Source: Variovorax boronicumulans
GTDB lineage: Bacteria > Pseudomonadota > Gammaproteobacteria > Burkholderiales > Burkholderiaceae_C
DNA: 64,000 bases
Assembly: GCF_030812215.1 (NCBI RefSeq)
Contig: NZ_JAUSSG010000004.1
Coordinates: forward strand, 62,001 to 126,000
Direction of reading: 5' to 3'
Of this stretch, positions 40,301 to 48,986 are shown one piece after another. The translations under genes and the position numbers were made by a program. The notes beneath the pieces are model-generated. The model worked only from the letters and a program-made list of their open reading frames with translations, made no database searches and was not told the origin of the DNA. Every line of letters starts with the position of its first letter. Within the stretch, counting starts at the first letter, position 1.

Positions 40301-41206
40301 TCAGGTCTTGCGTGCAGCGGAGCGGCGAATGGCTTCGTTGATCTCGGCGATGGAGCGCTCGATGGCATCCTCGTCCATGTCCTCGATCTCGCCGTCCGAG
40401 GGCATGCCGGCCTGGATGGTCGAGGCGAACACGCCGTCGTCGATGGTCTCGGTGGAAATGCCACGGTCTTCACCGGGCGTCTCGGACATCTCCCACTCGA
40501 GCGCGATGAGCGTCACGTTGTCGCTGTGGGCACCGCCCTTGCGCAGCGCCATCTCGGCGAGGTCGGGAGCCGCGTCGGACACCGGCTTGCCGGAGGAGAG
40601 CGTGTGGACGATGAGCGCATCGTCGAGCACGCCCCACACGCCGTCGGAGCACAGCATGATGCGGTCGCCGCGCTGCAGTTGCAGCGGCGGCGAGATGTCG
40701 AACAGCGGCGTGGTCGGGGAGCCGAGGCAGGTCAGCAGCAGATTGCGGTTGACCGGCATGTCCGAGCCGTGGGGCTTCGGGCGCTCGGCGTGCGAGTGGT
40801 CGCGCGTGCGGGTCAGGAGGCGGCCGTCGCGCACGACGTACAGGCGCGAGTCGCCGCAGTGCATCCAGGTGGCGGCCGTACCTTGCAGCACGGCCGCGAC
40901 GACGGTGGTGCGGGGCGTGTCGAGCATCGCCTTTTGGCTCGCGTACCGCATGATCTGCTGGTGCGCGGCCATCGCCGATTCGGCGAGAAAACCCTTCACG
41001 TCTTTCACGGTCGGCCGCGCCTCGCGCTGGTAGAGCGCGGCAATGGTCTGCAACGCCAACTGGGCCGCCACTTCGCCTTCGGGGTGGCCGCCCATGCCGT
41101 CGGCCAGCACGAACAGCCCCGACTCCCGCGTGTAGCAATAGCCCATGCGGTCTTCGTTCTTGAGACGCCCGCCTTTGCGGCTGACCTGGAAGACAGAGAA
41201 TTTCAT
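40301..41206 (-). CDS. PP2C-type Ser/Thr protein phosphatase
   Basis: A 301-residue PPM/PP2C-family phosphatase. Metal-binding motifs are FVLADGMGGHPEGEVAA, then LCSDGVWGVLDD and GGAHSDNVTLIALEWE. The N-terminus MKFSVFQVSRKGGRLKNEDR carries the conserved RxxNED. It is cytoplasmic, without membrane segments; the last 45 residues are an acidic tail (GEIEDMDEDAIERSIAEINE). It lies only 4 nt downstream of the Ser/Thr kinase gene, so the two form a typical kinase-phosphatase switch, probably acting on each other and on shared substrates. Substrates are unknown. Confidence 0.93.
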   Translation of the reverse strand: MKFSVFQVSRKGGRLKNEDRMGYCYTRESGLFVLADGMGGHPEGEVAAQLALQTIAALYQREARPTVKDVKGFLAESAMAAHQQIMRYASQKAMLDTPRTTVVAAVLQGTAATWMHCGDSRLYVVRDGRLLTRTRDHSHAERPKPHGSDMPVNRNLLLTCLGSPTTPLFDISPPLQLQRGDRIMLCSDGVWGVLDDALIVHTLSSGKPVSDAAPDLAEMALRKGGAHSDNVTLIALEWEMSETPGEDRGISTETIDDGVFASTIQAGMPSDGEIEDMDEDAIERSIAEINEAIRRSAARKT

Positions 41207-41210
41207 GGCG

Positions 41211-42218
41211 TCATGCGGGGCGCGTGGTGGGGGCCGCAGCCCGGGGCAGACTCTTCTTGTCGAAGGAGCGGATGTTGTCGATCGACAGCCGCACCTTCTC
41301 GCCGACGGTGAGCTTGGTATAGCGGCGCTCGCCTTCGCGGCTCAACTCCTTCTGCAGCGCAAAGACCGACTGGGGGCGGGAGAGCGGATCGAGCGACATG
41401 CACCATTCGACCACCTCGATGAGGTTGTCCGAATACACGCCGCGAAGGCGCGACAGCGACAGGCTCAGGCGGTCTTTCTCGATGCGCTTCGGTGCATCGT
41501 TGGGCGGGTAGCCCTGCATGCAGGCGTAGATGCAGGCGCCGATGGCGTAGATGTCGGTCCAGGGGCCCATCGACGAATCGCGCCGGTACATCTCGGGGGC
41601 GGCGAAGCCCGGCGTGTACATGGGGCGGATGAAGATGCCTTCCTTGCTGAGCACTTCGCGCGCGGCGCCGAAATCGATCAGCACGGCACGGTCGTCGTCG
41701 GTGACGAAGATGTTGGCCGGCTTGATGTCCAGGTGCAGCATCTTGTACTGGTGCACGATGCGCAGGCCGCGCAGGATCTCGTCGAAGAGCGAGCGGATGG
41801 TCGACTCGCGGAACACCTTCTGGCGCTTCAGGTCGCGTGCGGTGACCACGAAGTCCTGCAGGGTCGCGCCCTCCAGGTAGTTCATGACCATGTAGACGGT
41901 CTCGTTCTCGCGGAAGAAATTGAGCACGCTGACGACCGAAGCGTGCGAGATCTGCGCAAGGGAGCGGCCTTCTTCGAAGAAGCTCTTGAGCCCCAGCCGA
42001 TAGAGGGACAGTTTCTCGGGCGGCACCTGCGGATGCAGCTCGCCGGGCCCGCGGGTGGCCAGCGAGGAAGGCAGGTATTCCTTGATGGCCACCTGCTGTC
42101 CGCTGGGGTCGATGGCGAGGTAGACAACGCCAAAACCACCTGCGGAAAGCCGGCGAACAACGCGGTAACCGCCAATGACCGTATCGGGCAACAGGGGCGA
42201 AGGCTTGACCTTTGACAT
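41211..42218 (-). CDS. Cytoplasmic Ser/Thr protein kinase (Hanks type)
   Basis: A 335-residue kinase. The ATG at 42218 (MSKVKPSPLLPDTVIGGYRV) is preferred over a longer frame. The glycine loop is LSAGGFGVVYLA (24-35), the ATP lysine Lys46 (QVAIKEYLP), the catalytic loop HLDIKPAN (162-169, with Asp164; HRD is HLD), and the metal motif DFG (182-184). The activation segment ends in FAAPEMY, and ATDIYA-type DIYAIGACIYACMQG follows. Unlike PknB proteins it has no transmembrane or PASTA domain. It is the first gene of a series with the phosphatase, rph, rdgB and hemW, and is divergent from yicC. Confidence 0.94.
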   Translation of the reverse strand: MSKVKPSPLLPDTVIGGYRVVRRLSAGGFGVVYLAIDPSGQQVAIKEYLPSSLATRGPGELHPQVPPEKLSLYRLGLKSFFEEGRSLAQISHASVVSVLNFFRENETVYMVMNYLEGATLQDFVVTARDLKRQKVFRESTIRSLFDEILRGLRIVHQYKMLHLDIKPANIFVTDDDRAVLIDFGAAREVLSKEGIFIRPMYTPGFAAPEMYRRDSSMGPWTDIYAIGACIYACMQGYPPNDAPKRIEKDRLSLSLSRLRGVYSDNLIEVVEWCMSLDPLSRPQSVFALQKELSREGERRYTKLTVGEKVRLSIDNIRSFDKKSLPRAAAPTTRPA

Positions 42219-42309
42219 AATCCGGGAGTTTCGCCCGAAGGCGATGGTGCGGCAAGCGAACGCTGTACCGACGCCTCGGTGCATGCAAGCAAAACCACAG
42301 TGAGGCGCA

Positions 42310-43233
42310 ATGCCAGTTTACAGCATGACCGGCTACGCCAGCGGCCAGAACGGGTCCGCAGGCAGCCACTCCGAAGCCGATGCACGGCCTTCCGCCGCAG
42401 GCCGGCTCGGGGTAGAAATCCGCTCGGTCAACAGCCGCTTCCTCGACCTTACCTTCAAGTTGCCGGAGGAGTTGCGCCAGCATGAGACGGCGCTGCGCGA
42501 GCTGCTCACAGGCAAGCTCAAGCGCGGCAAGGTCGAGGTACGCGCGGCCATCGAGAACACTGCCCAGGCGGGCGTCGTCGAGCCGTCCGTCAAGCTGCTC
42601 CAGCGGCTCAACGGGGTGCAGGACGGCATCAAGGCCTGGCTCCCCGGGGCGCGCGAACTGAGCGTGGCCGACGTGCTCCGCCTCGCCGGCGGCGACGGTG
42701 CCACCCGCGGCGACTGGGGCCCCGACCTGCTCGACGTGGCCGGCAAGGCGCTCGAGGCGCTGATGTCGGCCCGCCAGCGTGAAGGCGCCCGGCTCGCCAA
42801 GATGCTCGAGGCGCACCTCAACCAACTGCGCGCCCTGGTTCAACAGGCCGGCCCGCTGGTACCCCAGTTGGTCGAGCAGCAGCGCAACCGCTTCCTGGAG
42901 CGCTGGCAGGAAGCCATGGGCCTGACTGCTGGCACCGGCGGCACGCTGCCTGAAGCCGCCCAGGATCGTGCGCTGACCGAGGCCACTGCCTTCGCCATCC
43001 GCATCGACGTGGCGGAAGAGCTCACCCGGCTCAACTCGCACCTCGACGAGATCGAGCGGCTGCTCAAGAAGGGCGGCGAGATCGGCAAGCGCCTGGACTT
43101 CCTGATCCAGGAACTGCACCGCGAGGCCAATACCCTGGGCTCCAAGTCGGCAGCCCTGGAACTCACGCGCATCGGCGTGGACATGAAGGTCCTGATCGAG
43201 CAGATGCGCGAACAGGTCCAGAACATCGAATGA
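42310..43233 (+). CDS. yicC: YicC family endoribonuclease
   Basis: A 307-residue YicC-family protein. The start [14 protein letters not shown] is diagnostic, followed by [36 protein letters not shown], and the C-terminal DUF1732 region ([40 protein letters not shown]). YicC proteins are metal-dependent endoribonucleases implicated in RNA turnover and stationary-phase survival. The insert at residues of about 18-35 is somewhat longer than in enterobacterial members. Its stop overlaps the gmk start (ATGA), so the two are translationally coupled. This order, yicC-gmk-rpoZ-spoT, is common in betaproteobacteria. Confidence 0.94.
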   Translation: MPVYSMTGYASGQNGSAGSHSEADARPSAAGRLGVEIRSVNSRFLDLTFKLPEELRQHETALRELLTGKLKRGKVEVRAAIENTAQAGVVEPSVKLLQRLNGVQDGIKAWLPGARELSVADVLRLAGGDGATRGDWGPDLLDVAGKALEALMSARQREGARLAKMLEAHLNQLRALVQQAGPLVPQLVEQQRNRFLERWQEAMGLTAGTGGTLPEAAQDRALTEATAFAIRIDVAEELTRLNSHLDEIERLLKKGGEIGKRLDFLIQELHREANTLGSKSAALELTRIGVDMKVLIEQMREQVQNIE

Positions 43234-43871
43234 CGACGACGAACGAAAGAATGGACTACCCCGGCAACATCTTCGTGGTCGCCGCGCCCAGCGGGGCCGG
43301 CAAATCGAGCTTGGTCAAGGCGCTCATGGAGCTCGACTCGGCGGTTCAGCCATCGGTGTCGCACACCACGCGGCCGCCGCGCGGGCAGGAAAAGCACGGT
43401 CGCGAGTACTTTTTCGCCTCGCCTCCCGAATTCGACGCCCTGATTGCCGCCGACGGTTTCGTGGAGTGGGCCCATGTGCACGGTCACCGGTACGGCACGT
43501 CCAAGAAGGCCATCGAGGAGCGGATCGCCCAGGGGGCCGACGTGATCCTCGAAATCGACTTCCAGGGCGCCCTTCAGATCCGCAAGACCTTTGCGAACGC
43601 AGTGATGATCTTCATCCTGCCGCCCAGTTGGGAAGAACTGCGTTCGCGGCTCGAGCGACGCGGTGAAGACAGCGCTTCGGTCATCGAACTGCGCCTGAAA
43701 AACGCCGCAGAAGAGATGGCCCGGGCCGGGGAATTCGACTTCGTTATAATCAACGAGTTATTTGAGCGGGCACTTTTTGATCTCAAGGCAATCGTCCACG
43801 CTCAACGGCTCCGGTATTCCGCACAGCGCCGAGCACGTGCCGACACCTTTGCCGCGCTGAACATCCCCTGA
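43230..43871 (+). CDS. gmk: Guanylate kinase
   Basis: A 213-residue guanylate kinase, converting GMP to GDP with ATP. The P-loop is [18 protein letters not shown]. The GMP-binding region shows [20 protein letters not shown], and the lid and core show [20 protein letters not shown] and [14 protein letters not shown]. The start at 43230 overlaps the yicC stop by 4 nt (ATGA); an internal ATG at 43251 is an alternative that would start just before DYPGNIF. A TATAAT sequence at 43745-43750 inside the gene could be the -10 of an rpoZ promoter, but no good -35 accompanies it. Confidence 0.96.
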   Translation: MTTTNERMDYPGNIFVVAAPSGAGKSSLVKALMELDSAVQPSVSHTTRPPRGQEKHGREYFFASPPEFDALIAADGFVEWAHVHGHRYGTSKKAIEERIAQGADVILEIDFQGALQIRKTFANAVMIFILPPSWEELRSRLERRGEDSASVIELRLKNAAEEMARAGEFDFVIINELFERALFDLKAIVHAQRLRYSAQRRARADTFAALNIP

Positions 43872-43902
43872 TCTCCCGCTCACCGACCGAAAGATACTCA
43901 TC

Positions 43903-44106
43903 ATGGCCCGCATCACCGTCGAAGACTGTCTGCTTCAGATCCCCAACCGCTTCCAGCTCGTCCTGGCCGCCACCTACCGTGCGCGCATGCTGAGCCAAGG
44001 CCACGCGCCCAAGATCGAGAGCAAGAACAAGCCCGCCGTGACCGCCCTGCGCGAGATCGCCGAAGGCAAGATCGGCATCGAGATGCTCAAGAAGGTGCCG
44101 GGCTGA
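43903..44106 (+). CDS. rpoZ: RNA polymerase omega subunit
   Basis: A 67-residue omega subunit, which aids assembly of the polymerase and forms part of ppGpp site 1. The sequence shows the family pattern: [20 protein letters not shown], then [32 protein letters not shown] and IEMLKKVPG. The MAR start is the hallmark of ppGpp-responsive omega subunits. It lies 31 nt after gmk and is followed by a strong intrinsic terminator before spoT. Confidence 0.97.
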   Translation: MARITVEDCLLQIPNRFQLVLAATYRARMLSQGHAPKIESKNKPAVTALREIAEGKIGIEMLKKVPG

Positions 44107-44126
44107 TCTGACGCAGCCCTGCAACG

Positions 44127-44156
44127 AAAAGGCACCGCAAAGCGGTGCTTTTTTTA
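44127..44156 (+). terminator. Intrinsic terminator after rpoZ
   Basis: A perfect 7-bp stem GCACCGC-AAA-GCGGTGC (44132-44148) is followed by seven T residues and preceded by AAAA, so it could also act on the other strand. It separates rpoZ from spoT, suggesting that spoT has its own promoter or relies on readthrough. Confidence 0.85.
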
Positions 44157-44199
44157 TGTCTGGACGCGTCCATGGAACGGTCACGCTAAAGTGGTAGCC

Positions 44200-46455
44200 A
44201 TGAGCGCGGTCGCCAAACATCAGTCCCATGCCCCCTCGGGCACGCCGAAGCCGAGCCCGGCGGCGCTGAACGCGGCCGCCGCAAGCTTTGCCGCATTGAC
44301 GGCGCGCCTCGACTACCTGGGCGCCGAAGACACCGAGCTGGTGCGCCGCGCCTACCGCTTCGCCGACGAGGCCCATCTGGGCCAATTGCGCAACAGCGGC
44401 GAGCCGTACATCACCCACCCCATCGCCGTGGCGGCGCAATGCGCCGAATGGAAGCTCGATGCCCAGGCGCTGATGGCGGCCCTGCTGCACGACGCCATCG
44501 AAGACTGCGGCGTCACCAAGCCCGAGCTGATCGAGCGCTTCGGCGCCCCGGTGGCGGAACTGGTCGACGGGCTTACCAAGCTCGACAAGCTGCAGTTCAA
44601 TACACGCGAAGAAAACCAGGCCGAGTCTTTCCGCAAGATGCTGCTGGCCATGGCGCGCGATGTGCGAGTCATCCTCGTCAAGCTGGCCGACCGCACGCAC
44701 AACATGCGCACGCTGGCCGATGCGCCGCGCGAAAAATGGGCCCGCATCTCGCGCGAAACCCTTGAGATCTACGCGCCCATCGCGCACCGCCTGGGCCTGA
44801 ACCAGACCTACCGCGAGCTACAGGAGCTGTCGTTCCGCCACCTCAAGCCGTGGCGTTACGCCACGCTCTCCAAGGCGGTGGCCAAGGCACGCGGGCGACG
44901 AAGGGACCTGATCCAGAAAGTGCAGAAAGAAGTCGAGACCGCGTTCTCTGCCGCCGGCATGACGCTACGGATCGCCGGGCGCGAGAAAACGCTCTATTCC
45001 ATCTACCGCAAGATGGAAGAAAAACACCTGAGCTTCGCCCAGGTGACCGACATCTACGGCTTCCGCCTGATCGTGCCGAACGTCATCGCCTGCTACACCG
45101 GCCTGGGCATCCTTCACCAGATGTACAAGCCGCTGCCCGGCAAGTTCAAGGACCACATCGCGATCGCCAAGCTCAACGGCTACCAGTCGCTGCACACCAC
45201 GCTGGTGGGTCCGGCTGGCGTAAGCGTCGAGTTCCAACTGCGTACCGAGGCGATGCACGTGGTGGCTGAATCCGGCGTGGCGGCGCATTGGCTCTACAAG
45301 GCGGCAGAGCCGAACGGAGCGAGCAACGACCGGCTGGGCACCAAGTGGCTGCAGTCGTTGCTCGACATCCAGGACGAGACGCGCGACGCCGCCGAGTTCT
45401 GGGACCACGTCAAGGTCGACCTCTTCCCCGACGCGGTTTATGTCTTCACGCCCAAGAGCCAGATCATGGCGCTGCCGCGCGGCGCCACGGTGGTGGACTT
45501 TGCCTACGCCATCCACAGCAACATCGGCGACCACACCTCGGCCGCGCGCATCAACGGCGACCAGGTGCCCCTGCGCACCGAGCTCAAGAACGGCGACGTG
45601 GTCGAAGTGATCACGGCACCCGTGTCGACCCCCAATCCCGCTTGGCTCGGCTTCGTTCGAACCGGCCGGGCGCGCTCCAAGATCCGCCACTACCTGAAGA
45701 CGCTGGCCCATGCCGAATCCGAGGGTCTGGGCGAGAAACTGCTCGCACAGGCACTGCGCGCCGAGGGTCTAGGCAAGCTGCCTGAAGAGGACGAGGAACA
45801 CCAGGCTCTGTGGGAAAAGCTGCTGCGCTTCACCGGAAACCGCACCCGCTCGGAATTGCTGACCGATATCGGCCTCGGCAAACGCATCGCGAGCATCGTC
45901 GCCAAGCGGCTCATGGCGCTGCTGGCCGAGTTGGGCGAACGGCCCGACGCCCTGCTGTTGAGCCGCGAGCGCTTCATTCCGCACGAAGCTGTGTCGCAGG
46001 GCGCGGTCACGCTCGACGGCAGTGAAAACTCGTCGGTGCGCTTTGCGCTGTGCTGCCGACCCATTCCAGGCGACCAGATCGTCGGGTATCTCGGGCATGG
46101 CGAAGGCTTGGTCGTGCACACCGAGGACTGCGGTGTCGGCCAGCGGCTGCGCCACAAGGACAGCGAGCGGTTCTTTGCAGTCGAATGGGCGGACGAGCCG
46201 ACGCGCGCCTTCGAGACCGGCGTGGTGATCACGGTCCGCAACGACAAGGGCGTGCTGGCGCGCGTGGCCGCCACGCTGGCGGACGCGGAAGCCGACATCA
46301 CGCATGTGGAGATGGCCGATGAGACACCGCAGGATTCGACCGACCTTCGGTTCGTGATCGCGGTGCGCGACCGCGCGCACCTCGACGCCGTGCTGCGCGC
46401 CGCCCGGCGGACCGCATCGGTGCTGACTGCGGCGCGAACGGTTCCGGCGCCCTGA
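44200..46455 (+). CDS. spoT: Bifunctional (p)ppGpp synthetase/hydrolase, RelA/SpoT family
   Basis: A 751-residue long RSH protein controlling the stringent-response alarmone. The ATG at 44200 is chosen; a GTG at 44191 is possible. The hydrolase domain carries the HD motif in ALLHDAIEDCG with RTHNMRTL, so it appears active. The synthetase domain shows REKTLYSIYRKMEEKHLSFA, TDIYGFRLIV, LNGYQSLHTTLVGP and EFQLRT, also complete. The TGS domain includes DLFPDAVYVFTPKSQIMALP. A C-terminal ACT domain (TGVVITVRNDKGVLARVAAT) completes the family layout. Both activities seem intact, which fits SpoT. The rpoZ gene upstream supports this assignment. Confidence 0.95.
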   Translation: MSAVAKHQSHAPSGTPKPSPAALNAAAASFAALTARLDYLGAEDTELVRRAYRFADEAHLGQLRNSGEPYITHPIAVAAQCAEWKLDAQALMAALLHDAIEDCGVTKPELIERFGAPVAELVDGLTKLDKLQFNTREENQAESFRKMLLAMARDVRVILVKLADRTHNMRTLADAPREKWARISRETLEIYAPIAHRLGLNQTYRELQELSFRHLKPWRYATLSKAVAKARGRRRDLIQKVQKEVETAFSAAGMTLRIAGREKTLYSIYRKMEEKHLSFAQVTDIYGFRLIVPNVIACYTGLGILHQMYKPLPGKFKDHIAIAKLNGYQSLHTTLVGPAGVSVEFQLRTEAMHVVAESGVAAHWLYKAAEPNGASNDRLGTKWLQSLLDIQDETRDAAEFWDHVKVDLFPDAVYVFTPKSQIMALPRGATVVDFAYAIHSNIGDHTSAARINGDQVPLRTELKNGDVVEVITAPVSTPNPAWLGFVRTGRARSKIRHYLKTLAHAESEGLGEKLLAQALRAEGLGKLPEEDEEHQALWEKLLRFTGNRTRSELLTDIGLGKRIASIVAKRLMALLAELGERPDALLLSRERFIPHEAVSQGAVTLDGSENSSVRFALCCRPIPGDQIVGYLGHGEGLVVHTEDCGVGQRLRHKDSERFFAVEWADEPTRAFETGVVITVRNDKGVLARVAATLADAEADITHVEMADETPQDSTDLRFVIAVRDRAHLDAVLRAARRTASVLTAARTVPAP

Positions 46456-46456
46456 A

Positions 46457-46490
46457 AAAAACCGGCTGCGCGACGCGTCAGTCCGCCGCC
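46457..46490 (-). terminator. Possible terminator of greB
   Basis: On the minus strand, CCGGC near the end of greB can pair with GCCGG just before a run of seven T residues; an inner GCG/CGC pairing is possible. The stem partly overlaps the greB stop codon. It lies between the convergent spoT and greB genes. Confidence 0.4.
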
Positions 46491-47056
46491 GGGCGCGGCA
46501 CCGGATAGCTCACCGACAGAATCTCCACCTCGTGCGCCCCGCCCGGCGTCACCAGCTTCACCACATCGCCTTCACGCGATTTGAGCAATGCCCGCGCGAT
46601 CGGGGAAATCCAGCTGACTTGCGATTGAGCGCTGTCTGCTTCGTCGATACCGAGAATCGTGATGGTGCGCTCGTCGTCGCCAGTCTCATCGACATAGCGA
46701 ACCGTGGCGCCGAAGAAGACCTGATCACTGCCGTGATGCACCGACGGATCGGTGACTTCCGCGATTTCGAGGCGCTTGGTGAGAAAACGAATGCGCCGGT
46801 CTATCTCGCGCAAGCGCTTCTTGCCGTAGAGATAGTCGCCATTTTCCGAGCGGTCGCCATTCTTGGCGGCCCAGTGCACGGCCTCGACGACCTTCGGGCG
46901 TTCCTCGTCCATCAGTTGGAGCAATTCATCGCGCAGGCGCGCGTAACCCGATGGCGTGATGTAGTTCTTGCTGCCAGCCGGCAGGGCAGGCACAGCGCCG
47001 TCGGCGCCGTCGTCATCCGCGTCGTTGTCGGTTTCCTTGGTGAATGCCTTGTTCAA
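46478..47056 (-). CDS. greB: Transcription elongation factor GreB
   Basis: A 192-residue Gre factor. GreB inserts its coiled coil into the secondary channel of RNA polymerase and triggers cleavage of backtracked RNA. The N-terminal coiled coil is NYITPSGYARLRDELLQLMD, with GDRSENGDYLYGKKRLREID carrying the acidic tip; the YLYGKKRLREIDRR form is typical of GreB rather than GreA. The C-terminal FKBP-like domain ends SVSYPVPRPAAD. It starts at the TTG at 47056, with AGAGG upstream, and has an acidic N-terminal extension of about 28 residues (DNDADDDGADG). It is convergent with spoT. Confidence 0.94.
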   Translation of the reverse strand: MNKAFTKETDNDADDDGADGAVPALPAGSKNYITPSGYARLRDELLQLMDEERPKVVEAVHWAAKNGDRSENGDYLYGKKRLREIDRRIRFLTKRLEIAEVTDPSVHHGSDQVFFGATVRYVDETGDDERTITILGIDEADSAQSQVSWISPIARALLKSREGDVVKLVTPGGAHEVEILSVSYPVPRPAAD

Positions 47057-47099
47057 CGAAGAACCTCTTGAATAGGAAGTACGGGAAGCCCGTGTCGCG

Positions 47100-47543
47100 T
47101 CAGCCCAGGTCCGAGCGCTTGCAGTCGAACGTCACGCTCGGCTCGACACTTCGCAAGGCGGGGATCTTGTTGACGAAAACCACCCCTGCCCTCACCAATT
47201 GCCAATCGCCCGACTTGAACAGCTTGAAGAGGCTCGTGACCTCGTCTCCGGCAGCAGGAATGGCGTTGAAGAGATAGATGGGCTCGCCGGAAGAGGTGCC
47301 GTCCATGCTCACCAGTTCGGCGCGCATCTTTCCCATGGTCTCCGTGTCCTTTGTCCTGGAGCGCACGATGTCCATGTTGACGGTGCGCGAGTGATCGTCG
47401 ATCGAAATCCTGCGAATCCAGTTGAATGAGCCGGCCGCGCCGACCGGGCTCGGCACACATGCAATGGTTCCAGCGAATGCCGAACCTGCTGCCGAAAGCA
47501 GCAACAGGAGTTGGCATGCGCGCCGCGCCGTTCGAATATTCAT
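47100..47543 (-). CDS. Small exported protein of unknown function
   Basis: A 147-residue protein with a clear Sec signal peptide (RRACQLLLLLSAAGSAFAG, cleaved near residue 24) and two cysteines in the mature part (IACVPSP and VTFDCKRSDLG) that could form a disulfide. The fold looks all-beta: ISIDDHSRTVNMDIVRSRTK, then LVRAGVVFVNKIPALRSVEP. No family is recognised. It lies just upstream of greB on the same strand with a 43-nt spacer, but a functional link is doubtful. Probably periplasmic. Confidence 0.75.
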   Translation of the reverse strand: MNIRTARRACQLLLLLSAAGSAFAGTIACVPSPVGAAGSFNWIRRISIDDHSRTVNMDIVRSRTKDTETMGKMRAELVSMDGTSSGEPIYLFNAIPAAGDEVTSLFKLFKSGDWQLVRAGVVFVNKIPALRSVEPSVTFDCKRSDLG

Positions 47544-47645
47544 GATCGCCCTGATCCGTTTTGACTTGAACGGGGACTTTAGCGTCCGAGAGCCAGGACG
47601 GTAGCGGCCGTTTGATCGGCTGCGTTTCTGTGGTTCACGTCACCC

Positions 47646-47684
47646 AAAAGAAAATGGCCTAGAAGGTAAACCTTCTAGGCCATC
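47646..47684 (-). terminator. Intrinsic terminator of the tRNA transcript
   Basis: A perfect 12-bp stem TGGCCTAGAAGG-TTTA-CCTTCTAGGCCA on the minus strand (47655-47682) is followed by TTTTCTTTT. It lies 8 nt downstream of the tRNA-Arg 3' end and should end the tRNA transcript. Confidence 0.88.
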
Positions 47685-47691
47685 AAGAGAG

Positions 47692-47768
47692 TGGTGCGGC
47701 TGGCAGGAATTGAACCCACGACCCCTTGGTTCGTAGCCAAGTACTCTATCCAACTGAGCTACAGCCGC
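47692..47768 (-). tRNA. tRNA-Arg(ACG)
   Basis: A 77-nt gene starting GCGGCTGTAGCTCAGTTGG and ending CAGCCGC-A-CCA, with the CCA encoded. The anticodon stem CTTGG/CCAAG encloses CTACGAA, giving anticodon ACG, where the A is normally edited to inosine. The D-arm and T-arm (GTGGGTTCAATTCCTGC) are regular. The terminator hairpin lies just downstream. Confidence 0.95.
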
Positions 47769-47778
47769 ACAGCTTGCA

Positions 47779-47784
47779 ATTATA
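47779..47784 (-). promoter_or_regulatory. -10 element upstream of tRNA-Arg
   Basis: A perfect TATAAT on the minus strand ends 11 nt before the mature 5' end of tRNA-Arg. No good TTGACA is found at the right distance. It suggests that tRNA-Arg can be transcribed independently of the upstream CAU tRNA. Confidence 0.45.
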
Positions 47785-47839
47785 GCATGCGTTTTTTGAC
47801 CTTCTGGACTTGCATCATCGAAAGTTGCAAATGCAGTGT

Positions 47840-47916
<77 letters not shown>

Positions 47917-47947
47917 ACTGGGCCACGATTCTATTCGCCGCCGCGGC

Positions 47948-48955
47948 CTACTTGCGGTGGCTCAGCGCATTGCTGACCAGCCGCGACGTGATGTCGACGA
48001 TCTGGATCATGCGCTCGTAGGGCATGCGCGTCGGCCCGATCACGCCCAACGTGCCCACCACCTGCCCATCGACCTCATAGTTGGCGCTGACGATGGAGAG
48101 CTCCTCGAACGGCACCACCTGGCTTTCACCGCCGATGAAGATGCGCACGCCCTCGGCCTTGCTCGACACATCGAGCAGGCGCATCAACTGCGCCTTCTGC
48201 TCGAAGAGCTCGAAGGCGCGACGCAACTGGCCCATGTCGCTGGAGAAGTCGGTCACCGCGAGCAGGTTGCGTTCGCCAGAGATCACGACGTCGTCTTCCT
48301 GGGCCTCGGTCAGCACTTCGGAACTCACCTGGACCGCCGCCTGCATGAGCGCAGCAATTTCGCCGCGCAGCTTCTCGACCTCGGACTGCAGGCGATCGCG
48401 CACCTGCTCGATCGTGAGTCCCGCGTAGTGCGCGTTGATGTAATTGGAAGCCTCGACCAGTTGCGACTGCGAATAGTCGGCCTCCGGAAAGATCACCCGG
48501 TTCTGTACGTCGCCATCGGGCGAGACGATGATCACGAGCAGCCGGTTCTCCGACAGCCGCAGGAACTCGATCTGCTTGAACACCGAGGCGCGGCGCGGCG
48601 CCATCACGACGCCGACGAACTGCGAGAGGTTCGACAGGATGTTCGCCGCGTTGGCAATCACCTTCTGCGGCTGGTCGGGTGCGAGGCTCGGCGTACTCAT
48701 CTGCTCGCGCTGGGCGGTCAGCATGGTGTCCACGAACAGCCGGTAGCCGCGATGCGTCGGGATGCGGCCGGCCGAGGTGTGCGGGCTGGCAATCAGCCCC
48801 AGCGCCTCGAGGTCGGACATGACGTTGCGGATGGTCGCCGGCGACAGGTCCAGCCCCGACGAGCGCGACAACGTGCGTGACCCGACGGGTTGCCCGTCGG
48901 CGATGTAGCGCTCGACGAGCGTCTTGAGCAGCAACTTGGCACGGTCGTCCAGCAT
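47948..48955 (-). CDS. hrcA: Heat-inducible transcription repressor HrcA
   Basis: A 335-residue HrcA repressor of groESL/dnaK heat-shock operons; it binds CIRCE elements. The N-terminal winged helix is [20 protein letters not shown], then [20 protein letters not shown] and [20 protein letters not shown]. The GAF-like centre includes [19 protein letters not shown], and the C-terminal end [20 protein letters not shown] is diagnostic. It is divergent from nadK across only 31 bp. No CIRCE sequence is seen in that spacer, so autoregulation through CIRCE is not indicated. Confidence 0.96.
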   Translation of the reverse strand: MLDDRAKLLLKTLVERYIADGQPVGSRTLSRSSGLDLSPATIRNVMSDLEALGLIASPHTSAGRIPTHRGYRLFVDTMLTAQREQMSTPSLAPDQPQKVIANAANILSNLSQFVGVVMAPRRASVFKQIEFLRLSENRLLVIIVSPDGDVQNRVIFPEADYSQSQLVEASNYINAHYAGLTIEQVRDRLQSEVEKLRGEIAALMQAAVQVSSEVLTEAQEDDVVISGERNLLAVTDFSSDMGQLRRAFELFEQKAQLMRLLDVSSKAEGVRIFIGGESQVVPFEELSIVSANYEVDGQVVGTLGVIGPTRMPYERMIQIVDITSRLVSNALSHRK

Positions 48956-48986
48956 TGCAAGATTTTAGTGTTGTAATTTGTGAGAT

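Noticed and set aside
43745..43750. Promoter for rpoZ based on TATAAT inside gmk
   Set aside because: The -10 hexamer is perfect but no -35-like sequence lies 15-19 nt upstream, and there is no extended -10. Noted only in the gmk entry.
48956..48986. CIRCE element between hrcA and nadK
   Set aside because: The spacer has no TTAGCACTC-N9-GAGTGCTAA-like inverted repeat; only a loose TTAGTG resemblance is present.
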